From Lepturacanthus savala (lineage: Eukaryota > Chordata > Actinopteri > Scombriformes > Trichiuridae): a DNA stretch of 64,000 bases. Positions 39,376 through 50,697 of this stretch are shown here, in pieces (the first letter of the stretch is position 1; each line of letters begins with the position of its first letter). Position numbers and translations under genes: made by a program. The notes under the pieces are model-generated. The model made no database searches. It was not told where the DNA came from and saw only the letters and a list, made by a program, of their open reading frames with translations. Location: positions 7,194,856 to 7,258,855 of the forward strand of contig CM060470.1 of NCBI GenBank assembly GCA_030544235.1, read 5' to 3'.

Positions 39376-42300
39376 ATGTTCCCTGTGAGGAAAATGCCTC
39401 CCACAATGGCTTCCAAGCAGGCTTCAACTGCAGCAACAAAGATAAAAAATAAGATACTCAGTGAGTGTGTCCTACTAAAAACTTTATCTCTCTCAGACAT
39501 GTACAGAAGGAACATTAAGATCATTTCCATGCTGTCATTTAACACTGTGCTGCTTCTCCTTGACCACACCAGATACCTCCTCCTTCTTCAAGGTCTCTCT
39601 GAAGACCAACAACAAAGCCTTAGCTCTTGCGTTGGCAGCCCAGAAGGAGAGGAGCAGGCAGCAAGCGGTGGAGATCGTGTGCCTGCAGAAACAAGTGGAG
39701 GCCATGTGCTTTGAACTGGCCGCCAAGAATTACAAGCACAGGAAACTGGTGGGTTTGCATTACCACTGTGACGTGTTTGTTAGAAGGCAGCTTGTTCGGA
39801 CCCTATAGGTTATAATGCACAGAATCTCCTAATTCATTTTGTCTGTTCACAGCTCCTCATCCTAAAAGATCACCATAGCAACACTCTGCAGCACTTGGAC
39901 ATGGTGGCTCACCTTCTCTCTGATAGTGTAAGGATCCATCTCACTATGTATTTATGATTGAGGTTTTATGACATTTGTCTTGCACAGGTGGGCAATATAG
40001 AGTAAAGTAAGCATTTAAGAAATCCTCAAAGCATTATCTTGATATCAATATGGTTTAATATTAACTCTGGCCCACCTCTACAGTGATGTGCAGTCTTGGT
40101 GTGGGAGTATGAATGAAAGCATGTTTATATAACCTTTATTGGATTATATAATCTCATTGAGTGCTCAATGAATCCCTCTTCAAAGATAACCAAGATAAAT
40201 CAAATAAAAATATTACACAATGGATTTTGTTCCATTTATTTATTTTGGTTTCTCTGCCAGTTGTTTCACATTTACAGAAATCAAGCAGTCTTAGCTGTCT
40301 AACCAAATTCACAGGTCAATACAAGACAGGACAATAGTAGATACAAATGCTCTGAAATATCATACCATACTAGATGTAACCCATCAATGTGACTGTTTTC
40401 ATCACCTGCAGGATCACCCTAAACCATCTGAAGATTACAAGTCTAGTGACTTCACCTGTGAAAATCCTCCAGTTAGAAGGTGAGTTCTGTTTCAGATAGA
40501 AAATGTACTTTCAACCAAGAACTATTCTTAAAACTAATTTAAGCATCGTTAACTCACATCTGATATGTCCTTCTCTCTGTCTTGCTGTGGCCCTCTCCCC
40601 TCCCTAGCTCCCTTCATAGTTTTCCAGATGAGTTACCACCTCAGCCAGGAATGCCAAAGGATTTGTGGTGTCCCCCTGAAAAGATCACAGCAGACCTGCC
40701 TGAGAAAAACATGTCTGCAAACGTCTTCAGTATTCAGAGCGGACCCAAAGAGTCCACTGATCTTTGCAATGGTAGGGGATAAATGTTCATTTTTAGTGAA
40801 AACAAATAATTTGATGTTACCTGCTCTATGATACTGGTGTGGAATTCACCATAAATATTTATCTGTGTCTTGTATATTCCTTAACAGGTGACACAGTCAA
40901 TGAGAAAAGACATTCAAGCCAGCTAATTCAGACTCCTCAGACAGGAACATCCCGTGCATCTTGTAGCCTCAGGGATGAAGTAGAGAGGCTGTCAATGATA
41001 TTCTCTCAGTCTGGGTTTGATAAGTCAGTCCCGTTTCTTCAGAACAGCCAAACCTCTTCAGTCATTAGCTCAAGTGAAAAATCCAGGCCATCAATTTCTA
41101 ATGATGTTCCTACAGGTTCAGTCATGGAGACTGGACCAGACCCTGGAAATGCACAAGAGAAGACTGTGCTTCTGAATACACCAATGGAGATGACACTTCC
41201 TAATGGTGGTGAGATAGTCACTGTGGAAGCCAAGGCCAAAAAAACAGCTCGCTCAGGCATACCGAAGAGTAAGAAGAGAAAGGAACAAGTAAATGGTTCA
41301 AGTGTGGCTGAAAATCGACAAGTGATTAAGTCCAGTGAATCTAGGTTGATTGAGGTGCAGAGTGCACCCACTGACACTGTGTTACAGACGAATGAACCTG
41401 CATTAGAGGATTTAAGATTGCCTGAAGCTACTGAGCAACAGTTACAAAAAACAAAGTGTAAGAGTGGCATCACTGTTCGCATTCCAAAAAAGAGCAAGAT
41501 CCAAGCTGATAACCAGACAAAGTCCCGTGGCGCTGTCTTACCGGACCTGGATGATTATTTCACAGATCCTGAAAATCCCTTTTCCAAGGCCAAAGAAAGT
41601 TTAAACCTGACACCAGAGAAAGATTTTGCAGAAGAAGTGAGTTCCAAAATCACCTGCAGGAGGTCCAGGACCAAAAGTGGGAGGATGCCGATTGCCACCA
41701 GGAAAACTTTTGTTGTCATGCCTTCGCCATCTCATGAAAGCGAGAGTGGTCAGTCCAGCTTGGAAGTGATCTATAACAAAGTGGATGACGCACCTAAGGT
41801 AAAACATGGAGCGTCCAATGACCGAGAACTACCTGAGTTCTGTGCAGATGAGGTCACACATCCAGAGACAGGACATGGGAGCCCACAGAGCAAATCAGTG
41901 TGGACTACAAAATCTGGAGGAAGTCACAAAGCAAGATGCAGAGGGACATTTGTAATCTCAGAGACCAGGGATAGCAGCGTGCCATGCAACATGGAGTCAC
42001 CTGAAATAGTTCCTGTAGGGAAGGATTTTGTTTCTTATACAGAATCCAATTGTGGCACAGAAGAAGTCATCAGTGCAAGTTTTGTGAGTCAACATTCAGA
42101 AAGAAGTCAGCACAGAGGCTTTGTTGAGGAAAGCCAGAGCTCCGGTAAACGCCCTTGGATGGCCACTCAGGACTCGGGAATCCTCCAAGAGGACTTGAGT
42201 ATCAGCGGCAACCACGATGAAGTACCGCCGCCGGACCGAGTCTCTGCTGCGAGCCCAGAGTTTCAGAAACCTAAAAAACCCAGGAGAGAAGAAACCGGGC

Positions 42301-44125
42301 GATCGAGCAAAAAGAAAGCAGTGCAGAGGGAGGAATGTGCTGACCGCTCAAAGGACAAGAAAAAGAAGAAAACCTGTAGCCGTAGCAAAACGGGTCACAT
42401 TCAGAACCCCAGCGATGCCTCACCTGGCCATGACGATTTATACACGGATGGCCCTGAAAGGAAGGAAAAACATTTAGATGACTTACAAGTGGTTGCCTCA
42501 TTGAATAAAGGGTCTAAAAGAACATCCAAACTTCACACACCGGCAGAAACTAAAAATTTGAGGGAGACGTTTGTTGTCTATAGACACAAAACCCAAGCCA
42601 ACGTTTCACGAAACAACAGGAGGACATCTAATGTGTCAGTCACAGACAGTCAGGAGGTAGACGCCAGTGATGAGGTGGTTCATCAAAATCTGGGCAATCT
42701 GCTGACAGATGAGATGCCTCCATGGATGAACGTAGACATCAGCCCTGCCAACACCGAGGTGGACTCTTTACTCTGCAGCCCCAGACGAGAGACGACCGGT
42801 GGGATGGGAGTGATTGAGGATTCTGCTTTCAAAAGCAAAGCCTCTCCAGGTGTGGCATCTTTTATACTATATTATATTTATTTGAACTGCTGCAGAGAGG
42901 ACAGAACTTCTAATGCCATATTATGTGTTTTCACCTTGTGTCTGACCAGACTGATATCTGAAGCAATAACTTTAGATTGTTTTTTCACAATTTTACAGTT
43001 TAGTTGGAACCCAAAAGTATTGAGGTTTTGTTCTGTTAAATTCCATTACATTGTGTTTTAGTAAAAGTTCAGATACCCAAACATATGGAAAACATGGCTA
43101 CACACAATGGCAATTTTGAAAACATACCAACTTGCAGAATTTTACGACTGATATTGCGATATGATTTGCGAGTCTTATTTTTATTATAACGGTTCAGACA
43201 CATTGGAATTCTTGTGTAGCGCTCTCACAGTCAGCAGTTAACAAGAATCACTTTTAAAAAAAGAAGAAAGATCATTTCTGAGAAAAAATAGAAACATCTT
43301 GGAGTAAAGCGGAAAAAAATGTTTTTCTTAGTAAGAAAAGAATGCATTTCTTAAAAAACTATAGGGATATGGGGACACTTTTAAATTTAGTCATTCCCTG
43401 AGTGTAAACACTAGTAATGGATAAGTAAAATATAGACGTGTAATGAGTATTGGATATAAATAAATGCACAGATATAGTAGTAAATATATACATCAATATA
43501 TAATATTTAAATGATTATGATGTGATTCTTGTGTGGAACTGTATGGGGGGGGGAGTCTAATGTAATGTATAGGTATGACAATACTTGGTTTTATATAAAA
43601 AAAAATTGATTAATTGTATGGGGGGAAATATGTTGTCTTGTAATTTGTGTGTCAGTATGGCTGATTTGATTTCCGATTATTTTGTATGTTTATTCCTGTT
43701 TTGGGGCCTATAAAGGCACAAAAGGCAACTTTGGTCTGATTTATTGTGTGTTACAGCTGGAAGAGTCTTAGCATCACTGACCAACACCATTACAACCCCA
43801 GATCCAGAAAAAGGAGGCAGAACCAGGAGACTAAAAGGTGTTGTCAGTTACAAGGAGCCGTCTCTCAACAGGTGATGACTTCTTGTCTTTCAACTTTGGT
43901 GACAACTCTTTCAGATTATTATGAGCTATAAGAAAAATATATATATATTGTTGAACTGACAACTTTTTTTTGAACTTTTTTTTAAACAGCAAAATAAGGC
44001 GTGGAGATAAATTCACAGACACCAAGTTTCTCAGTTCTCCGGAGTTTAAGGACGACAAGAAGAAGAAGAAGAAAAAGCAGCAGAAGCAAACAAAGTCGAA
44101 TTTGGAGAGATCCCTGTTTGATTGA
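39376..44125 (+). CDS. sgo2: Shugoshin, probably shugoshin 2
   Basis: Protects centromeric cohesin by recruiting PP2A. Coding exons: 39376-39460, 39573-39748, 39853-39927, 40412-40479, 40608-40771, 40888-42849, 43757-43871 and 43990-44125. They join in frame to 926 residues with GT-AG introns. The N-terminus is the shugoshin coiled coil (KTNNKALALALAAQKERSRQ and LQKQVEAMCFELAAKNYK, residues about 35-85), the PP2A-B56/homodimer region. The C-terminus has the basic SGO box KGVVSYKEPSLNSKIRRGDK, which binds phospho-H2A. The 1962-nt central exon is low in similarity and rich in Ser/Lys. I start at the ATG at 39376; in-frame ATGs follow at residues 7 and 11. SGO2 rather than SGO1 is inferred from the long central exon and 2q33-type linkage. 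A possible poly(A) signal ATTAAA is at 44522. Confidence 0.85.
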
Positions 44126-44845
44126 TTAGTCTTGCTAATCAAATAGAAATGACTATTTATTGATTACTTTTATATGTGTATGCACATTTCACATTGCCAA
44201 CACTGTATGTTCTCATAACCACAGTTTCCCAGTGATGACCCCGTTGGCTTTTGTCAGAGATTGACAGGTTGGTCATAAATTATTCAGTTCAGGCTGTTCA
44301 CCTGAGAAGTCTGTGCCACATCACTATAAAAGGCTTGTGTTTCCTGTAAAGGTTACCAGATTCAGTCGAGTACAGTATGGCTGTGTTTAGTGTTTAGTGT
44401 TATCATGTGAGATCTTTTTTTTCCCCCCTCTGTAACAACAATCCATCCATTCATACAGAATTGTGTGGTGAGTACAATCGCTTTCATGTTAAATTGCTTT
44501 TAAATTTTAACTTGTTTTTACATTAAAGGGTTTTCAAAGAACGTAAACCGATTCTGTTTTGATTTGCTGTTCAGTATCAGTCACATACATTACTATTTAT
44601 ATTTAAAGAGGGTTGTAAGGTTGGATATTTGACTTACTATTAATTCTTCGTGTGGGTCCAACGAGGTGTCAGGTTCATGTCGTGGCTACATCATACTGCA
44701 TCCACAACAGTAAACTAAACCCCTTAGTTGAGGTGAATAATGCTCCATAAGATCCTTAACAGCTGGTTTCACAGGTTTTCCACTTTATCGAAAATATCAA
44801 AATGTTTTTCTTTGCAGGAGTCATAGGTGAAAAGACGGTAAAGAA

Positions 44846-47800
44846 ATGGGGGCAAGGCAGCTAAAAAGAAATGTCGAGGCTCTTCTGTGAGTAGACATTA
44901 AAACCTAGAAGTTGTTATAATTATGACATGTATTTAAAATGATGACTCATTTTTCCCTAATCTCAGGGCTGATTACATTGGGCATAAACTGAGAGAGAAT
45001 TCCTTTGATCCCAAAGGGAAGGGGACCTCCACAATGCTGGATGACCTGGTAATAATATAGCATTAAATAGGTTTTATTTAAGAGACTCAGCGGTAGTCAT
45101 TGTTAATAAATATTAACTTAATTAAATGAAAAGGTAGCTTCACCATTTTAAGTAAGGGGAGTATTGAAAGTGATTTTCCCCATAATAATTCCCTCTGTTA
45201 ATACTGGCTATTAAAAGATTCCTGTCAAATATGCTTTCAACATAAGTGCGTCTGCGCAGTCACTTTGGGGAAAAATGCATTTAAAAGTGTATCTGAAGCT
45301 TATTTCTGCCAGAGTCATGACAAAATTGAATACCCTCTTTGTGTTTCCCTGTTGAGCTGTAGAGGAAATAGTCTATAGTAACAAAGAAGAGCAACTTTGA
45401 CAGTAAAAAGACTAGACACTAGAAAAGAAAGCTATCTACTTGATTTGAGTGATTTGGATGGCTGAAGGTTTCAAATCAGGTTTCCAACATGAATTAAGAG
45501 GAATGATGATGGCAAAACATTCAGTGTTCTTCTGGGTATCCGTCTTGTGTTTTAAGACTGACTTATAAATTGTGGACTTGTCCTTTAAGTGCTGTCACAT
45601 GTGTGCGTGTTGCAGGCTCACTATGATCTTGCCATCAGTGTTGCCCTTTGGTGGATGGACAGGGAAAAGGGACGGGATGCGTTTGACAGAGACATCATGT
45701 AAGCAGTTTGTCTGTAGAAATAGCTGTGATCTGAAGCTTTGACTCAGTGTGGGGGGAAAACAGCAGGATACTAATAGCAGTGCAGGTTTCACAGTACAGT
45801 GGTAGTATGATAATAATAATATAATAAGATAGTATAGTATAATAATAGTATACTAATAGCAGTGTGTGTATAAATTTAATAATAGAGCAAACAGTGGCAG
45901 GTGGATTTAGTCCAGGTGTGTTATTGATAGATGTTTCTATAGCTTTATTTAGAAAATGATAATAAATGACAAAAAAATGACAGAATGATCCTCTTATCAC
46001 CCAAAACGTTCCATTATCTGGAATCATTAGTTTAGGTGATGCAGCTTAAATACATTTTAAGACTGATTGACCCATAATGGTTTTGAGAAGAAGCTTTAGG
46101 CTCTATGAAGCTCTCTGAGCTGCACTGTATGAATCTTCTATCCACTTTCTGCCACAGAGGAGCGGCGTGCGTTTCTGGAAGTGCCCAGTACCCCAGTCAC
46201 TTAGAACGGGAGGCCATGATCCTGTCATCCTTTGCTGGGATGATTATGGTAAGATGGTGGTATGGTGACATCTGTACCATCAAATAAAGATGCTGAGGTC
46301 AGAGGACTAGGGTGAGGTGATGTAATTTTTCCAAATGTTAATTTTTTATTAAAAAATCAGGATGCATTTAAACATCAAGAGTAGGCTTAAATATGACAAG
46401 TATAAGACATGTCACTTCATGAAGTTATTAGAATATGTTTAATGGCTGCACTGCTTTAACGTCACGATGTTTGAGTTTTTGGATTCAAACTTTTGCACAT
46501 TTTTCCTGATTTAGGAAAGTCTGCCAGTGGAGGAAATCTTGGCTCTGTATAGACATAAACCAGCTGCCTCATACCCCAGCCAGCAATCCAAGGTACAAAG
46601 TGTCCTGGCTATTGTGTAACAGATACAGTATGTGCATAGTTTGACCAGTGGTAGCAAATTACATTTGTTCAAGTACTGGATTTAAGTACAATTTTTCTGT
46701 ACCTGTATTTTACTTGAGTATTTCCATGCCATGCAACTTTAAGCTTCCACTCCAATGTATTTCAGAAGGAAATATTCACCTTTTTACAGAGAATTTATCT
46801 GGCAGCATAGACACAGATTTGACACAATAGATAAGTTTTTCAAATACAACACATATTTAGTATGAAATTAAATCTTCTTAAATCTTTTCCAACTTTTTAG
46901 TCATTTGAAATCTTACAAACAGTAGTTGTTAACAGCTCCACCAAATAGATTTTTCCCCTCTTCTCACATTGCTTCATTTTCAAAAGATCCAAATGATCCA
47001 ATATTTAACCAAAATTCAAATTGAAAAAAAATTTGTCAGTTTTATCTGGTGACCCTTTGAAGGGGCCTGACCCGTAGGTTGGGAACCATTGGACACACTC
47101 TTGTAGAAGTGGTTGTCCATGCTTTTCTATCATCATTGTAGTAACAGAATAGTTAATATCACTTCTTTTTTTTTTTTTTTTTTTTTTTTAATCCAACCAC
47201 AGGGATCAATCGTCTATCCCTTCACTCTGTCCTATCATCCGTTCGCTATGCTCGGCTCATACAAGGCCGTGCAACACTCCAAGAAGCACAGTGAGTGTGT
47301 GTGCATATTAAATACAGTTATCTGGTGTTATCAAATACTGTCGTTCCGAACCTTTGGCCTGTGATATTCTTTACAGCTTAGATAAAGTCCATTCATACAA
47401 TGTGCAAATTGATTGTGGGCTACATTACCAAACAGTAATGTTGCATTAGGATAATGTTTCATTATACGATAATTCAAAAACAGGAGAATTTTTGTCAAGC
47501 TGTTTTTCATTCTTATCTAATTTACTCACCTCAAATGTGATTATCTTTAAAAACTGCAGATCAAAAACTGAAAAGATGGCTGTCTGAGAGGGAAAAGACC
47601 AGTGCCCCCAGCAGACAAGTTCCAGTGCAATCTTCATCATCCTCCTCCTCTTCTCAATCATTCCTTAGCGTAAGTCGCTACAGCATTTTACTGTACTGCA
47701 GTTAATGCATTTTTTCCATGTATATTTTGGACCAGAGAACATATTCATAGCTGGTAGAGGGGTTTGAAAGGCCTCTACTGCCACCCTGTGGATATGAACG

Positions 47801-47922
47801 GACATAAACTGAACCCAACACTCCACCTCTCCTCTTCTGATTCTCACTCTTAGGACAGCAGTGAGTGTCGTGAGGACAAAGCTGAGCATTATGAGGGTTC
47901 GCGGGAGTCTCTGCAGGACTGA
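44846..47922 (+). CDS. c2orf80: C2orf80 orthologue (conserved protein of unknown function)
   Basis: Coding exons: 44846-44886, 44967-45048, 45616-45698, 46158-46248, 46515-46592, 47203-47290, 47560-47669 and 47854-47922. They give 213 residues with clean phases. Regions shared with human C2orf80, as I recall it, include ADYIGHKLRENSFDPKGKG, LDDLAHYDLAISVAL, LEREAMILSSFAGMIM and LSYHPFAML. The C-terminal third is low complexity (a Ser run, then Glu/Arg/Asp) and weakly conserved. No signal peptide, membrane segment or known catalytic motif is visible. The acceptor before 44818 implies an upstream noncoding exon. AATAAA at 48397-48402 is a candidate poly(A) signal. Its place beside the gamma-crystallins matches human 2q34. 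I assign no function. Confidence 0.85.
46644..46830. repeat. Common teleost interspersed repeat fragment
   Basis: CCAGTGGTAGCAAATTACAT, TTCAAGTACTGGATTTAAGT and TACTTGAGTATTTCCATGCC follow a repeat very widespread in spiny-rayed fish. A short relative (CAGTGGTGGAAAGTAATACT) is at about 48022. Intronic in c2orf80. Confidence 0.6.
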
Positions 47923-48572
47923 AGTCCTCCTCAAGCAGCACATCCTGTTTGTTTCTGTGCTCATGATGCTCTTCATGTCTATTTCCTACAGGGGTAAATT
48001 GATTATGTACTACAGTTTTTCAGTGGTGGAAAGTAATACTTAAATGAGCTGAATACTTCTTCCAATGTTTAGCCATTTTTGCTGCCTTTATTCTAAAACA
48101 TTATTCTGTGATAACTAATATCACCATTAAAGATGATCGTGGTTGTGGCTGATTACGTGTTGTACTGATGATCAATGGTAACGACTCTTATCATAGTACC
48201 ACTCAGCGTCAATACATAGATATTGACATTCACCTATCTGGTTATGCTCATGATTATCATTTACCACGGATTAAAATTCAGCAAATATTCAAAGGCTGTG
48301 TTGTTTTGTGATGACTTCTGACATTCTGCATTTTTTTCTTGTTGTTTAATCCACTTAATGGCGGATTAGCAGATAAAAACGCGCAATGTCCATATCAATA
48401 AAGAGGGCACTGCGGGTCAGTAATTTGCCTGGTTGGACTTTTGCAGTGATGATTCAGGGATTTTTGCTGTATGGCCAGGATCAAGACTTTTGGCAGCGGT
48501 GCCAACTTGTTTAATCCCCGCTCATTGAAAAAAGAGCTAAAGTGGGATCTGCTGAACCCTTTGATTGAGGTT

Positions 48573-48578
48573 TATATA
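48573..48578 (+). promoter_or_regulatory. TATA box of crystallin 1
   Basis: TATATA lies 79 bp before the ATG at 48652. A CTTTGAT motif, compatible with a SOX site, lies at about 48559-48565. The other five genes have a TATA box at similar spacing. Confidence 0.6.
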
Positions 48579-48651
48579 GCGGGGATTCCATCCCGCTTTG
48601 TGAGACCACCATTTTTCCGTGTAGGTGACTGGCTCCAGTGCTCTTTGCAGG

Positions 48652-49584
48652 ATGAGTAGTAAGGTAAGAGTTTTATCATGTTTCTCTAATAATAGTCTTA
48701 ATAAAATAGCACAGGAAATACAATACCGTAGATTAATGCAAACGTTTTACATCTGTTTGGATACTTATTTCTTTATTGGATTTTTTTGGTATCTGTTGGT
48801 TCACATTAACACTGACACCGCATGCCTTCGCTTTGATCCCTTTCTGCATTCTCTCCTGGACCCAGATCACATTTTTTGAGGAAAGGAACTTCCAGGGCCG
48901 CTCCTATGAGTGCGACACCGACTGCCCTGACATGCACCCCCACTTCAGCCGCTGCAACTCCATCAAAGTGGAGAGCGGCTGCTGGGTGCTGTACGAGAAG
49001 CCCAACTACACCGGCTACCAGTATGTGCTGACCAGAGGGGAGTACCCAGACTACCAGCGCTGGATGGGCTACAACGACACCATCCGCTCCTGCCGTACAT
49101 TCTCCTATGTGAGTAAATACCTTGTGATTCTATATGGATTTAACTGAGGGAGAGGGATTTATCTACTATTGATCCTTTGAAAAATGTTAGACTTGTCACA
49201 GAAAATCTGAAATTAAAAGTGTAAATGTTAATCTTACGCACAAAAAAAAGAAGAATAATCAAAGACAGTATCCTGATGCTGTTCGAATGCTTCGCTGTAC
49301 ATCTCCAGACCAGCGAGGGCCCCTACCGCATGCGCATCTACGAGAGGCCCAACTTCCAGGGTCAGATGATGGAGTTTAACGAGGACTGCGAGTCCGTGCA
49401 GGATCACTTCCGCAGCCGCGACATCTACTCCTGCAACGTGATGGAAGGCTACTGGACCCTCTACGAGCACCCCAACTACCGCGGCCGCCAGTACTTCATG
49501 AGGCCCGGGGAGTACCGCAAGTTCAGCGACTGGGGAGCCACCTGCGCCACCACGGGCTCCTTCCGCAGAATCACCGATTTTTAA
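48652..49584 (+). CDS. Gamma-crystallin 1 of 6 (gamma-S/MX-like)
   Basis: Lens structural protein of two double Greek-key domains. Exons: 48652-48663 (MSSK), 48866-49108 (N domain) and 49309-49584 (C domain), 176 residues. This is the classical vertebrate gamma layout of a tiny first exon and one domain per later exon. Motifs 1-4 are visible: ITFFEERNFQGRSYEC, SGCWVLYEKPNYTGYQYVL, YRMRIYERPNFQGQMMEF and GYWTLYEHPNYRGRQYF. Unlike the rest of the cluster it starts MSSK, keeps Trp in motif 2 and has few methionines, so it resembles gamma-S or gamma-MX more than core gamma-M. It is the first copy after c2orf80. The exact subtype is not settled. Confidence 0.92.
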
Positions 49585-50586
49585 TCAGGAGTCTCAGTTG
49601 AATCCATTGATTTTGCTTTTCATTTCATAAAAAAAACACTCCTTTATAAATTTGTGGCAACCGGTAATGTTAATTAAATAATGTGATAATATGATACAAT
49701 AAGGAGTGGGATGTTTTATTTGGCCATGATAAGAAAAGGAAGAGATATGACTGACTGACATATCTATGTGATATGGTTTTAAATCACTAAATAAATGGAT
49801 CTATTGTAAACTATTTCTCCTGTGCCTGTGAATAAATATGTTGGTATTGACTGATTTAAAAAAATATATATATTTTGGGGCAAAAGCTCATCTTTGGACT
49901 TTGCAGTGTCAATATTAGTATAAATATTGTTATTATAATCCTAGAAATACAATTTCTTATAATCCTTTACACTGTTTTAAATCATGAATCCATTAATATA
50001 GACATCACACTACTACACACACTTTCTACTGACACTTTAGCCGCACAGAATTAATGATTTGAAACAAGTTTTTACCAATGATAATGGTTATGACTATTTA
50101 TACATCTGTATAATGAATACTATACTTTCCCAGGGGTCCTAGAGGGAGTTTCACAGGGTCCCTGGCAAAAATAATTTATTTTCACTTTAATTACATCCAT
50201 AAATAACACAATGACAGAATGTGTAACTATTTTAGTCATGTGCCTCATACAATTTCTGTAATAAAACACCTCAAAGCAAAAATATTAAATGGGGGACCCT
50301 GGGATCTTACCAGATAGAGATCCATAAACTAACATGTATCCGCTTAGGGCTTCTTGATGTGAAAAAGGTTAGAGAACCGCCACCCTATATGTTGTGTGAA
50401 TATATTGAGTCCATCCCATTCGGAAACAAACACAAGATGGGTAAAAGAGCTCAGCATTGACTGTTCCAGCGCTGCCATGCTGTGGCTCATGCTGGAAGCT
50501 GTGCAGCTTCTGTTAAACCCACACAGAGGATCTGACAAACAGGAGTGGGAAGACTCAGGTAGACTCTCTGCTGACAACAGGGCTCA
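49585..50586. other. Spacer between crystallins 1 and 2
   Basis: 3' UTR of crystallin 1 (AATAAA near 49788 and 49831) followed by AT-rich spacer. No gene seen. Confidence 0.6.
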
Positions 50587-50641
50587 TTTGAATAACAACA
50601 CGCATTCAGTAGCATTGCCCTCTGCCGCATGGTATAATAAA
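50587..50641 (+). promoter_or_regulatory. Core promoter of crystallin 2
   Basis: TTTGAATAACAACA starts at 50587 and TATAATAAA at 50633, 65 bp before the ATG. The upstream block contains AACAA, compatible with a SOX site. A Maf half-site TGCTGAC lies just upstream at 50569-50575. The same block occurs before copies 5 and 6. Confidence 0.6.
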
Positions 50642-50697
50642 GATGAACCTCCGGTGTCCAAAAAACACACAGGAAGCGGCTTGACCCAGCAATCATT

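Noticed and set aside
43110..43175. hAT-like words (ACTGATATTGCGATATGATTTGC)
   Set aside because: A short fragment with no terminal repeats; too little to annotate as an element.
48471..48659. 62-codon ORF just upstream of crystallin 1
   Set aside because: Its ATG lies upstream of the TATA box, so it would not be in the crystallin mRNA; no similarity recognised.
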